DNA from: Priapulus caudatus
Taxonomy: Eukaryota > Priapulida > Priapulimorpha > Priapulimorphida > Priapulidae
DNA length: 21,989 nt
Reading direction: 5' to 3'
Assembly (NCBI RefSeq): GCF_000485595.1
Contig: NW_014578043.1
Coordinates: 61,668-83,656 of the forward strand
Below the pieces are notes generated by a model. It was not told the DNA's origin and did no database searches. It saw only the letters and a list, made by a program, of their open reading frames with translations. The position numbers were made by a program, and so were the translations under genes. This document shows positions 1-9,821 of this stretch, in pieces. How positions within the stretch are numbered: the stretch's first letter is position 1; the number at the start of each line of letters is the position of its first letter.

Positions 1-451
1 AGTGCCGCCGAAACGGCGCACAAAAGCGAGGAAGCGAGGGAGGAATGGTAAGGGAAATGTGCCGTCGATTTGGCCTTGTGATTGCAGCCGCGCGCGCGCA
101 CCGTAAACGAGGAAGTCGCTGCCGATGCCGCGCCGAGCGCAGCGTGTCGCGGTGGCGCCGACGCGGTCCCCGTGTGTTAGATAAGATGTTACCGCTGCGC
201 GCGGCCAGTTACAGTACGTAAGCGCGCCTACATTGCTGCGACGCGTACGACAACAAATAGCGATCGCCGCCAACGCAAACTTGACGACCGGCACGCCGCA
301 TGACCGCCCGCTAGACGCGTCGTGTGTTTGTGTGCACTAGCTTAGTTCAACATCGTGCACACAGAGCAGAAACGAGAGAGTAGGAGGAGAGAGAGAGAGA
401 AAGGAAAGAAGAGAGAGTCAAAGTAGTGGAGTAGTTAAGGATACACTGGCT
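1..451. other. GC-rich spacer, no gene recognised
   Basis: This stretch is rich in CG dinucleotides (many cgcg, gccg and cgac words) and ends in a purine-rich GA run at about 373-420. No long open frame, splice pattern or RNA gene is visible. It could be a CpG-rich promoter or 5' leader of a gene outside the window, but nothing here proves it. Confidence 0.4.
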
Positions 452-650
452 GGTGTGTGCTGCGTTGCGCGGGTTGTGTGTGTACACATTATATATGCGT
501 GCATGCGCACATGTGAGTGCCGTGCGTGTTGTACTGTGTGTGCATGTGTGTGTCGTTGTGATGCTGTGTGTTGGTGTGTGTGTGTGTGTGTCGTGTGTGT
601 GTTGTGTGTGATTGATGTGTGTGTGTGTGGTCGTGCGTGGTGTTGGTGTT
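452..650. repeat. Imperfect GT microsatellite tract
   Basis: This is an alternating purine-pyrimidine tract dominated by GT with interspersed GC, CAT and CGT words. It keeps open frames on both strands that translate into Cys/Val-rich or His/Thr-rich strings, which are repeat artefacts. It runs directly into the duplicated segment that follows. Confidence 0.85.
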
Positions 651-1741
651 TCGCTGCGGGCCGCGACGCACAGGTAGCTATAGGAAAACTCCGACAGTCA
701 CAGTCGGAAAATTTTGAAATTGAAGCAGCAATTTTCAGGTTAATATGCGGTGATGTATAGCCTAATTTCTTTCATCTCATCTAACAACGGAATCACTCGC
801 AGGAGGCGCGAGTAATGTGATTGTTCTAGAAGTTTCTTAAAAAAAATTGTCTCTGTGCATTCTAGAAATGACTGATAAATCCTCATATAATTTCTTCATA
901 GGCCCGTACACGAAGACGGCAAACACCGTTGCGCTCGCAGTGCAACCGCCATACACGTCATTACTCAGTATACCGGGACGCCACGTGTGTCTGACAGCCG
1001 GGGGGGGGAAAATATTACGACCAATGCGTATTACGTGATTGTGCCTACCAGGCTCATTTCGAGCATCGTTCAATGCGCCGACCGGGCACATTGTGCGTGC
1101 GAGCCCCGTGACTGTAACTGGCACGCAGACTCAACCATCGCCTATCTGCTCGAAACTACTATGCATTTCCTCTCCGGCTGAGGAACCAGATGTAATTATG
1201 CGGGCGGATGGGAACGCAGCATCGCAACAGCGCGCGAAAGCGGACGGGACTTGACTTGCCTATCGTTAATTGTACACGGACGGTTTCGGCTCCGCTACAG
1301 CTTCAGACTGTTATCTGACCAGCGACAATGATCGCGGACTTTATAGTTATCCCTCTTGAACGCCCTTCTGCACTAGGGGCGTTGAATGGTCTCGGAGGCA
1401 TATTTCGCCGGTGCACGCTGAAACAGATTCTTCACGTGTTTCGCGTGTTTCCTTCTTTCTTTTCGATTTTCTGTCCTTAGTCACTAAATCCGGTTGTTTG
1501 ATGTAAATGTATATATTAAAAACTTATATAACGACTGCGTATACACCGGCATTCTCTATTCTCTCTTGTCGCTCTCCCTCTCCCCTCTCTCAATCTCGTC
1601 TATCTGCCTGTCAACTCCCTTTCTTCCACTCGCCTTCGTTCGTTCTGTCTCTACGTCTCCCCTTCTACCGTCCCTGTCTCTGATCCACCCCTCCCTCTCT
1701 CTCACTCCCTCTCCATGTCTCCACCTCCCATACTTATCTTT
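651..1741. repeat. Long direct repeat, copy 1 (paired with 4120-5130)
   Basis: From the word TGCGGGCCGCG to the TC-rich words before TTATCTT this segment is collinear with 4120-5130. Shared landmarks are CAGGTAGCTATAGG (671 and 4139), CAACGGAATCACTCGCAGG, TCCTCATATAATTTCTTCAT, GACCAATGCGTAT and TATCTGCTCGAAACTACT. The copies differ mostly by one- to few-base insertions. Between the landmarks CAGGTAGC and CTTGTCGCTC copy 1 spans about 894 bp and copy 2 about 821 bp. No shared reading frame survives, so I see no protein in it. Confidence 0.9.
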
Positions 1742-2126
1742 GCTGTCTCTGATCCCTTCTCCTCTCTCTCTCTCTCTACTCTCTCACTTCTCTCTCTCCT
1801 CTCTCTCTCTCTCTCTCGCTGTCACTGCATCTCATCTCTCTTCGGCGCATACGCATCTGCTTTTGATTCTTCTTTTCGCCCTCCTCATGCACCTGCCTGT
1901 AACTGCATTCCTCCTCATCTCTTTCTCCCTCTCGTCTACCTCTGTCCGGTAACTCCCCCTAATATTCCTCTCCCTCTCTCCCTGTCTCTAACTCCCTCTA
2001 TAATTCTCCCCTCATCTCGCGCCGCGTCATCGTGCATTCCTCCATTTCTCTTTCTCTCTCTTCTCTCTCACTCGCACACGCCTCTCTCTCTCTTATCCCT
2101 TCTTCTCTTCTCCTCTCTCTGCTCTC

Positions 2127-2174
<48 letters not shown>

Positions 2175-2283
2175 GGTCACTGCATTCTTCCTCCTCCGCC
2201 TTCTCTCTCTTACACACACACACGCACACACACTCTCTCACTCTCTCACTCTCTCGCTGTCTCTATCTCTCATTCTCTCTCCA
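1742..2283. repeat. TC-rich (pyrimidine) microsatellite tract
   Basis: The + strand is almost pure pyrimidine, built of TCTC, CCCTC and TTCTC words. It includes an uninterrupted TC run at about 2133-2172 and a short ACAC/CGCACA stretch near 2213-2232. The Leu/Ser/Pro-rich open frames across it are products of composition. Mirror-symmetric pyrimidine runs of this kind can form triplex (H-DNA) structure; that is a general property, not something shown here. Confidence 0.85.
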
Positions 2284-4119
2284 CCTTTTTGTATGTGTCA
2301 CAATCGACGCTGTCAAACCGGAGGAAACGCTTCAGGACTCGATGGCGCTATAATATATTTTCGGCGAATTATTCGTCCAATGGGCGCCCGTTGAAACCGT
2401 TCTTTGTTCGAACCCGTGGAAACTTTGCCAGTTGCTCACTTCGGGGGTTTATACGGCACGTAAATCCACGCGAACAATGGCCTGGGACGAGACGCTGTGT
2501 TACTGTGTCGGAGCCGAGGCCTGGATGAGTGGGCCGCGGCACACGCGCGCGCAGTCATGCCCCGCTGGGCCGCATCGCCGCCCCTCGTGCTCCGTCTCCC
2601 ACGACACGTCCCCCAGCACGCGTACGCGCGTGTGTGCGTGCGTGCATGCATGTGCGTGTGTGTACTCGTGCGCGCGCGTGGGTGCGCCCGCCTGTGCGAT
2701 TCCTTATGTTATCACGCCGTGACGCGTGCCTCATGGCAAGGTTTTTGCGCTCTTTCTTTTCTTAAGATAAAGTGACTACCTTACTTCTTATTGAACCCAA
2801 TTCGTTACCAAGCCTGTTGACAGTAGTGATAACGAGTGGAGGAGAGACGGGCGAGTACTTTTATTTACTGACAACGTATCTATGCTTGAGTTGCGAGATA
2901 ACCGTGCCGCGTGCCCGTTGTTGACTCTTCAGTCTCGATCGTGCACTTGATCTTACATCGCGCCTGCGAGCGAGCACCTGTACTACACGTGTTTCTTGAC
3001 TGATTTTCTGCAAATGCGTTGCGTTTGAAAACCCCTGGATATGTCCGTGTAATTTCTGTGAGTATGTTCTCCGTAATTCTAGCAGCGGAGTGACTGTTTG
3101 CGCGCAGCAAAGAATCCTTTGATGGCCATCGCGGGGCGCGTGTCCGGGATAAACTCTGTTGCGCAATCGCTTTTGTCTACGCCACGTGAGGTCGCAACAG
3201 TCACTAGCCGCGCGCGCGTACGTGGCCTTGAACCGACGAGGCCCGACAGGTCGGGTACGTTGACATACAGTCGCCATCTGTCGCGTCCGGCGAAGCTTGC
3301 GACGCGAGCACCTTCTGGCGGGGGACATATGGACTTCTGTCAGCTCGCGTGATCGGTGAACCCTCGCCGTTGCCGGATCACAGCATCATCGCGTTGGCAG
3401 CCATTCTCTGTCTTCCATCTTGAACAACGTGCGCTGCGGTAAAAAAAGGGCGCGGGCCGAACAATGGATTCGTGCGCAGGGCGCCGCTGTGCCAGATAAC
3501 GTGCGAGCCGGCGTGATCTTTGCTTCTGCTGTCATGTGTCAAAGCCAAATATCTACACGCATTAGCTCGCTGTCGTTGATCTGCAAACTTCGGCGCCCGA
3601 TACGGCAGCAAGCGATAAGGCGCGTTGTCGCGCAGCGGTGGTGTACGTGCCCATGTCGTGTTGGTAGAGGAATATGGCGCGCAAACAACGCCGGCGATAA
3701 ACAACATATGTCATTCGGTGGCCGAAAGCTCGTCTAATGCGTATTTGAAAGGCGTGGATTAATCATTCATGAAATTATCAGTTGTTAAACACGCTAATCA
3801 TATGCGTGGCCAAACGGTAAGCGCTCGCTGCCAGGCTGGGAAAGATAGACGTTAATCTGCTTCTGCGAACGCGCTTATACGGAGCAACGAGTCCCATTAT
3901 TAGTAACAGTTTCTGTTGGCCGGCCATGTTTCTCGCGGAGGATATACATTGAAAGACCCAAATTTACGGCTGCCGCCCGTGGGAAAAACAACCCATGTTC
4001 AAAGGTGTTCACACAACCATCGCTATCGGTCTGCTTCTTTCTTCAATGTTCGCCTTACTTCTCACATGTCCCTTTCTCTGTCCCTTCTCGCTGACTCGCT
4101 CTCACTCTCACGCTTTCAG
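2284..4119. other. Unique spacer between the two long repeat copies, no gene recognised
   Basis: This is mixed-composition DNA. An alternating CG/TG tract with Z-DNA potential lies at about 2600-2690. Several open frames of 60-155 codons exist on both strands (the longest, on the minus strand, at 2861-3328), but none shows a recognisable domain. They are rich in Arg, Ala and Thr, as expected from CG-rich sequence. I see no RNA gene. Confidence 0.5.
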
Positions 4120-5130
4120 TTCGTGCGGGCCGCGCGCACAGGTAGCTATAGGAAACTCCGACAGTACACATCGAAAATTGTTTGAAATTAAGCAGCAATT
4201 TCAGTTTAATATGCGGGTGCATGTATAGCCTACATTTCTTCATCTATCTATCAACGGAATCACTCGCAGGCGAGTATGATTGTCTAGAAGTTCTAAAAAT
4301 TGTTCTCTGTGCATTCTCAGATGACTTATAAATCCTCATATAATTTCTTCATAGGCCGTACACGAAGACGCAAACACGTTGCGCTCGCGTGCAACCGCCA
4401 TACACGTATACTCAGTATACCGGTGACGCACGTGTCTGACAGCCGGGGGGAAATATACGACCAATGCGTATACGTGATTGTCCTTACCAGGCTCATCGAG
4501 ATCGTTCAATGCCGACCGGCATTGTGCGAGCCCCCCTGACTGTAACTGCTACGCAGACTCTAACCATCGCCTATCTGCTCGAAACTACTATGCATATTTC
4601 CTCTCCGGCGAGGAACCAATGCTAATTATGCGGGCGGTGGAACGCATCGAACAGCGCGCGAAGCGGACGCGCGACTGTGCTGCTATCGTTTATTGTAACG
4701 GACGGTTTCGCCCGCACAGCTTGACTGTTATCTGAACCAGCGACAATGTCGGGACTTTATGTTATCCCTGCTTGAACGCCTTCTGCACTAGGGCGTTGAA
4801 TGGTCTCCCGAGCAGTATTTCGTGTCACGCTGAACATGATCTCTTCACGTGTTATCGGCCTTTCTTTCTTTTCGTTTTCTTCCTTAGTCACTAACTCCGG
4901 TTGTTTGTAAGTATATAAAAACTTTATATAACGACGGTATAACGGCATTCTCTTTCTCTCTTGTCGCTCTCCCTCTCCCCTCTCTCAATCTGTCTATCTG
5001 CCTGTCTAACTCCCTTTCTCTCACTCGCTCGTTCGTTCTGTCTCTACGTCTCCCCTTCTACCTCCCTGTCTCTGTCCACCCCTCCCTCTCTCTCACTCCC
5101 TCTCCATGTCTCCACCTCCCATATTATCTT
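4120..5130. repeat. Long direct repeat, copy 2 (paired with 651-1741)
   Basis: This is the partner of 651-1741 in the same orientation, offset by about 3.4-3.5 kb. Copy 2 is the more compact version. For example, the G run after CAGCC is GGGGGG here and longer in copy 1, and the A run before TTGT is shorter here. After CCACCTCCCATA the copies part: copy 1 continues into the TC tract while copy 2 runs into an AACTAC-type repeat. Confidence 0.9.
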
Positions 5131-5219
5131 AACTCCTAACTACACTAACTACACTAACTCCTAACTACACTACCTACATTTACTCCTAACTACACTAACT
5201 ACATCCACTAACTCCTAAC
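5131..5219. repeat. AACTCCTAACTACACT-type minisatellite
   Basis: These are irregular tandem copies of the words ACTCCTA and ACTACACTA (for example TAACTACACTAACTACACT). About 90 bp consists only of these two alternating words with small slips. It begins exactly where homology between the two long repeat copies ends, so it marks the duplication breakpoint or an assembly join. Confidence 0.85.
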
Positions 5220-6281
5220 GCCCATTCTAGCAGCATCGGTCCACACATGTGAGAAAATGAGCGAACCGTCTAATAGGAATGAAGAGGATACGTTCTAATA
5301 ATAAACAAATCGCCCATCATCGTTGTTCTATTGGATATCAGAAGACGGTAGACACGGTCGTTGTGTTCGAATGCGGCTATGTACGTATAGTTGGGCTGCG
5401 TTAACGCTGAGTTGTCGTGATGAGGCGCGGCCACTCAATACGTACGGTGTTCACATAATGTTCACGCGCCTCGACTCTATATATTCATCTCCTCTTACCC
5501 AACAGCCCCACCCACCTGACCGCATCCACTTCCTCAGCTCCCACCGCCTCCCACCGCCCGGCCACCCCCGCCGCCGCAGCGGTAAACGCATGCGCAGTGG
5601 AGTTAGCTGTGGCTGACTCACGCCACGAAGCGTTTGTCGGTTAGTTGCGTCTGGCGGCGAGGTGCTCGGACCTGTTTCGGGCGTGTGCCAGCCATGCGCG
5701 CAGGGACGGCCGTGAGTATTCCACTCACCCGCTCAGCTGCACGCGCGCGCGCGCCCGCTACCAGTTTCTTGTCGCGCACAAAGCCGAGCCATAAGACGTG
5801 AAATTACGACTCCGTTATTTGTTGCAGGCGGCCACTGTATAGTCTGCATGGGCGTTGCCTAGGAGACGGCGAGCACGGAAGAAGGTCCCCCACGCCCCCC
5901 GCGCGCAACATCCACGCCGGTGCAATAGAGAGAGAGAGAGAAGAGAAAGAAAGAGAGAGCCAGCGGGCACGGAACACGGCAACCGCAAGACGCCGCGGTA
6001 GGCGAGAGACAGCGACCCCGCAATCAGCTATGTGGGCAGGACCCCGTGCGCATGCGTTGTTGCTGCCACATCGGTGTACAGCACCCAGGTGTACATACAC
6101 GAGGCGAGAGAGAGAGAAGAGAGAGAGAGAGACAGGGAGACGCTAGAAGGAGGCAGAGCCATTCGTCAAGCAGCCAAACAAGCGGGTTGATAATTGTCAT
6201 ATTGACGAAAAGTAGCATGTTTCGGAAAAGGGGATGTTGAGAAAGATCGCGATGGCAATATGTGAGAAATAATGTACAGCA

Positions 6282-6299
6282 GACGTCACCGTGACGTCA
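6282..6299. promoter_or_regulatory. Palindromic double CRE-like site
   Basis: GACGTCAC and its reverse complement GTGACGTC are separated by one C. The right half extends to a perfect TGACGTCA (6292-6299), the full consensus for CREB/ATF bZIP dimers. The 17-bp palindrome is unlikely to arise by chance at one given place. Occupancy and target gene are unknown, and the nearest supported gene starts 2.6 kb downstream. Confidence 0.4.
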
Positions 6300-7983
6300 C
6301 CAAAGATAGAAAGCCCTAATAGTATGCTCACAGCCTGGGGTTCTTACCGTGGGGAGGGGAAATTAACCATTGTAAAGAACTGATTTTAACGGATCCGATA
6401 ATCCGGACTACGAACTGTATAAATACGCTTTACATAGTTATATATATCCCCTTTAGAATATATTCATCCTGCACTTCTCACTTCGCCAAAGGTATTCTTT
6501 ATTATGGCGCGCTTAACATTTTGACCAAAATTTATGAAAGACGAGGAAACGGTTAATTTGGTCTATTTTAATATATTTCGGAGATGAGCGAAGACGCGAT
6601 AATCGCTAGCTAGTAGTAGCTACGTGAATAGAAACATCGAGCGGCGCGAGCACAGAATACCATCTTTGTGTGGGGCTGTGGGGACGAGAGGATACACAGA
6701 TATAGACTATATATACGGGTAATTGCTATGCGTCGTACGAGAGAGTTGCGAACAAAGACGGGCGGAAATTGAACCGCACTCTTCCCGAACGCCTCCAAGT
6801 GTATATACCCCGCGCGCTGTTCCTGGTAATCAATGGAACATTCTCTCGTCGCTCTAGTCGGTCAAGGTGACCCGGGCGCAAAGACAATGTTTGCTTAATG
6901 AGAGAATTCTTGCGCCGTATGGCTGCATCGCTGATCACCGGCTAATATAGTCGGACGCGCGAGGAGGGCCACTCCGGCCACGGCGTGCGAGTGTTAAGAG
7001 GCTTGGATTACTGATTTCGTTCTTCACGGGCGCGCGCGAAACGCAAACAGAGCTTCTTTGTTTTACGCCTCCATGCGCTCGAGGGTTAAACTATTGCGGG
7101 TCGGCACAAGTAGGTGCGCTGAGCCGTTATGTATTGGCCGTATATTGGCTGGCGGGGGAGCGGGCGGGTGAGGGTGGGGGGCATGGGAGCAAGAGTTTGC
7201 ATTGTTCAGTGCGAGCGTCCTTGCATGGCCGCGTCTTTGTGCGCCACACGTCCTATGTTTGGTCGAAACACACGCGAGTTGGTGCAAACGTTTGTTCAGC
7301 GCGCGCGCGCGTGTGTGTGTAGCGGGGCGATATGCTGTGAGCATCACTTGTTTCGGCTGGGCGGAGTGGTGACGGGGAGGGGGTGTCCGCAGTGAGAATA
7401 GGGCCGCGCGCGTCCGTGCAATACTTGACCTGTATTCTATCTCAGCTCGCTTCGTGCAATAGCGGCCGTATTGAGCGTGTGTGGTCGTGTTACATATACG
7501 CGGCCAATGCTATTGTCTAGAAACTAAGCAATAACAACAACGGCTAAAAGTAAGCAGCAACTTCTAAATCGCTCCCAGCACTAATACAGAACATCAATGG
7601 CACACATACAGACAGAAACATACAAACACGCACACACACGCAGGGGGTATGAAATTTGAACTCGTGGGCGATGATCACGCGCCTCTTTAACGTTGATTGT
7701 AGCTTACTGGGCGCGCTCGCGCCTGCGCACTGCTCGTTATAGATTAACTCGAACCAATATTATTTGCTCGCTCGCGACTAGGCGTCGACCGCCTCTGCAG
7801 TTTGAAACGCCCAGCTGGCGTCATGGCCGCCGTCCAAACTTCAGTCGCACGCAGACGAACGTTGCCGCCATCGCACGGCCAACGGAACTTGCTTGCTATA
7901 ACGAATTTATAATACGTCGCGTAGTGTCGTTTGTTATCGGTGATCTTAATTTATAATGCGCAATGCGTTGCCTATCAACGCGG

Positions 7984-7991
7984 TGACGTCA
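7984..7991. promoter_or_regulatory. Perfect CRE site TGACGTCA
   Basis: This is a second full CREB/ATF consensus octamer, about 0.94 kb upstream of the bHLH start codon. With the palindrome at 6282-6299 it is one of two perfect CREs in the upstream spacer. An 8-bp palindrome is expected by chance about once per 65 kb, so two in 3 kb is mildly notable. Function is not shown. Confidence 0.3.
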
Positions 7992-8195
7992 TATCATGCT
8001 TATCGTCGCGGCGGGTCGTACGCGAGCGAAGAGTCAACAGTAACGTCGAAGTTAACGGGCGTCGAGTCGCCGAACACACACCTGGTTCTCTGTTTGTAGT
8101 CTCCCGAATAACTCTTTGTCAACCGAATGCTTATAGACGTTGTCGATTTCATATACGATTTGCTGAAGGAATAGTCTAGCCACACAAAGCGCGTA

Positions 8196-8310
8196 CACCC
8201 GGACGCGCGCGCGTACACACGCACGGACACACACACATACACATGCACACACACACATTCACACACGCGCGCGCACGCGCGCACACAAACACACGTACAC
8301 ACGTACTCTC
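8196..8310. repeat. CA/CG alternating tract
   Basis: This is an alternating purine-pyrimidine sequence of CGCG, TACA and CACA words. It is followed at about 8308-8332 by a TC-rich run. Such DNA favours the Z conformation under supercoiling. It lies about 480 bp upstream of the TATA box of the bHLH gene. The Cys/Val-rich frames on the minus strand here are artefacts. Confidence 0.8.
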
Positions 8311-8683
8311 TCTCCCCTCTCTCTCTCTCTCGCCCTTTTCCATTTGTCTCACTTTACATTGACCTCCCCTCACTTCTCCCCTCTCATATATCTCTCCATG
8401 GGACAGAAGTATCTGCATGTAGATCGGTTGGCCACTCTGCTCGCTCTCGGATAATCCGAGCAGCATTCAGTTACGACCGCAGCCGCGACAATGCGGCCTG
8501 CGCGCGGCTACCTCACCCCCACAGACCACCACACCGCACCACACAGCGCCCTCGCGCGTGCTGCCGGCCGGCCCCATCCCTCCAGCATTCCGCGATCTCA
8601 CACCCCGGCCGCACGGCGGAAGCTACCTGAAAATTCCGTTGCACGCCTGGCAGCACGCCCGCTGTTTGCCGCCGCCCGCTCCC

Positions 8684-8812
8684 CACGTGCTCGGCTCGCG
8701 AGCGGGCCGTTGATTGACAGCCGACACAATGCGGCCGGCGGGAGACGGGGCGTGGCCAGGCGTTCACCTGCCGGGCGGCCGTATATAAGATATAATGCCC
8801 AACGGACCTTGG
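8684..8812 (+). promoter_or_regulatory. Core and proximal promoter of the achaete-scute-type gene
   Basis: A strong TATA box, TATATAAG, lies at 8782-8789, about 140 bp before the start codon. It predicts transcription start near 8810-8820. Upstream are TGATTGACAG (8711-8720), which exactly matches the known PBX-MEIS/PREP composite decamer; ACAATG (8726-8731), a Sox-type core; GGGGCGTGGCC (8747-8757), an Sp/KLF-type GC box; and CACCTG (8765-8770), whose reverse complement GGCAGGTG is a class A proneural E-box that could allow autoregulation. CACGTG lies at 8684-8689. ACAATGCGGCC occurs twice, at 8488 and 8726. TATA position and orientation fit the gene; use of the individual sites is inferred from motif identity only. 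Confidence 0.6.
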
Positions 8813-8927
8813 ACAGAAAATGGTTGCAGAACGCTAAGCGCTTGACGGGGATTGTTGCAGCAGCTGACGCGCGACCAGCACACGACCACAGCGAACGAGA
8901 GCGGGAGAGACAGAACGCGAGAGAATC

Positions 8928-9779
8928 ATGGCAGAGCAGCAAGCCTGTAGAGACGGCGCAGCGCAGAAAACGAACGCGCCAAAGAGCATCAAGCGCAAGA
9001 CGGCCGGCGCCGAGAACAGCGGCCAGGACATGCTGCGCTGCAAGCGGCGCATCAGCTTCCAGAACCTCGGCTACTCGCTGCCGCAAGCCAATCCGGTATC
9101 GGTGCACCGGCGCAACGAGCGCGAGCGCAATCGCGTCAAGCTCGTTAACATGGGCTTCACGACGCTGCGCGAGCACGTGCCCAACGGCGCCAAGAACAAG
9201 AAGATGAGCAAGGTAGACACGCTCAAGTCGGCGATCGCCTACATCGGCGAGCTGCAGCGGCTGCTCGAAGACTACCACGGCTACGACCCAGCGCTGACGG
9301 CGCAGGCGGTCGCCGCCTTCGCGTCGGCGCAGCGACACGTCATGGAGAACTTGAACGCGGCGGCGGCGGGGGCGTACAGCCCCGACTCGTCGTCGTATCT
9401 GCCCGCGTCGACGCCCTCGCCGACGGACTACTCGGTGTCGTCGATGTCGCCGGCGACGTACGCCGACGCGTCGCCGTCGGCTTACACCAGCGGATCGCCG
9501 ACGGCCGGCTACACGACGTCGGCAGCGCCAACGTACCAGTCGACGTCGCCGCACGGGTACCACTATAATCAGTACCAGCAGCACGACGGCGTTTGCTACG
9601 GCCAGCCGACCGACATCGGACATCACCATGGCGGCGGCGCAGGTAGCGGAGGAGGAGGAGGCACGCTGAGTACGGGCTCACCTTCCCCGAGCTACCTCTC
9701 CGATAACTCTACGGGAGACGCACCGGTCAGCCCGAAGGACGTGCTAGAGTTAGCATCGTGGTACGGCAGCATCTCCTAA
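8928..9779 (+). CDS. ascl1: Achaete-scute family (ASCL1-type) proneural bHLH transcription factor
   Basis: This is a single-exon, 283-residue nuclear bHLH factor. In this family such proteins pair with class I E-proteins, bind E-boxes and commit cells to neural fate. Residues 37-53 (RCKRRISFQNLGYSLPQ) match the conserved ASCL1 block before the domain. The basic region is at about 61-72 (RRNERERNRVK, with the DNA-contacting Glu at 66), helix 1 runs to about 84, the loop contains VPNGAKNKK, and helix 2 covers about 94-115. The tail is a disordered S/T/P/Y-rich region with ten Ser/Thr-Pro sites, then HHH and a Gly run (235-245). The C-terminus DVLELASWYGSIS resembles the short acidic-aromatic end of the family (ELLDFTNWF in vertebrates). 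The start is the first in-frame ATG after the TATA box, in context AATCATGG, and length fits the family. CAGCTG at 8861-8866 in the leader and CAGGTG at 9787-9792 after the stop are possible autoregulatory E-boxes. The tail makes ASCL1-type the best class, but strict orthology is not proven. Confidence 0.96.
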   Translation: MAEQQACRDGAAQKTNAPKSIKRKTAGAENSGQDMLRCKRRISFQNLGYSLPQANPVSVHRRNERERNRVKLVNMGFTTLREHVPNGAKNKKMSKVDTLKSAIAYIGELQRLLEDYHGYDPALTAQAVAAFASAQRHVMENLNAAAAGAYSPDSSSYLPASTPSPTDYSVSSMSPATYADASPSAYTSGSPTAGYTTSAAPTYQSTSPHGYHYNQYQQHDGVCYGQPTDIGHHHGGGAGSGGGGGTLSTGSPSPSYLSDNSTGDAPVSPKDVLELASWYGSIS

Positions 9780-9821
9780 GCACGGCCAGGTGAGGTGACA
9801 GACGTATAGGCGGCCTACATG

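Larger units (their letters stand above)
5220..8490. other. Intergenic region upstream of the bHLH gene, no gene recognised
   Basis: No coding exon is recognisable. Visible contents are GC-rich sequence with CGCATGCGCA (about 5587) and its reverse complement TGCGCATGCG (about 6048); two GA-rich stretches (about 5927-5960 and 6105-6135); two perfect TGACGTCA sites (listed separately); and a CG-to-GT transition tract at about 7296-7320. Near 8440-8460 short inverted repeats surround TAATCC, a word bound by Otx/Bicoid-type homeodomains. As upstream DNA of a developmental regulator it could hold enhancers, but that is inference. Confidence 0.45.

Noticed and set aside
455-760. Cys/Val-rich and His/Thr-rich frames in the GT tract (similar ones at 2436-2775, 8000-8302 and 12442-13287)
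   Set aside because: They are direct translations of GT/CA repeats and show no protein-like variation.
1494-2394. Leu/Ser-rich frames resembling membrane proteins (also 13352-14439 and 14634-15245)
   Set aside because: TC repeats translate to Leu-Ser-Leu-Ser. The apparent hydrophobic segments are compositional.
2861-3328. A 155-codon minus-strand frame
   Set aside because: No recognisable domain, Arg/Gln-rich, overlapped by other frames of similar quality and without splice or promoter support.
3978-3985. CGTGGGAA, an exact Su(H)/CSL (Notch) site
   Set aside because: A single 8-bp match almost 5 kb from the bHLH gene, lying just before the noisy duplicate copy. It is too weak to call regulatory.
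8491-9207. A 238-codon + strand frame overlapping the promoter and the 5' half of the bHLH gene
   Set aside because: It crosses the TATA box and runs out of frame through the bHLH domain. The Arg/Ala/Ser composition is that of a GC-rich shadow frame.
8598-9629. A 343-codon open frame on the minus strand opposite the bHLH gene
   Set aside because: It is a shadow of strong G/C third-position bias in the real gene. Its product is Arg/Val-rich with no domain, and the + strand frame has a complete bHLH.
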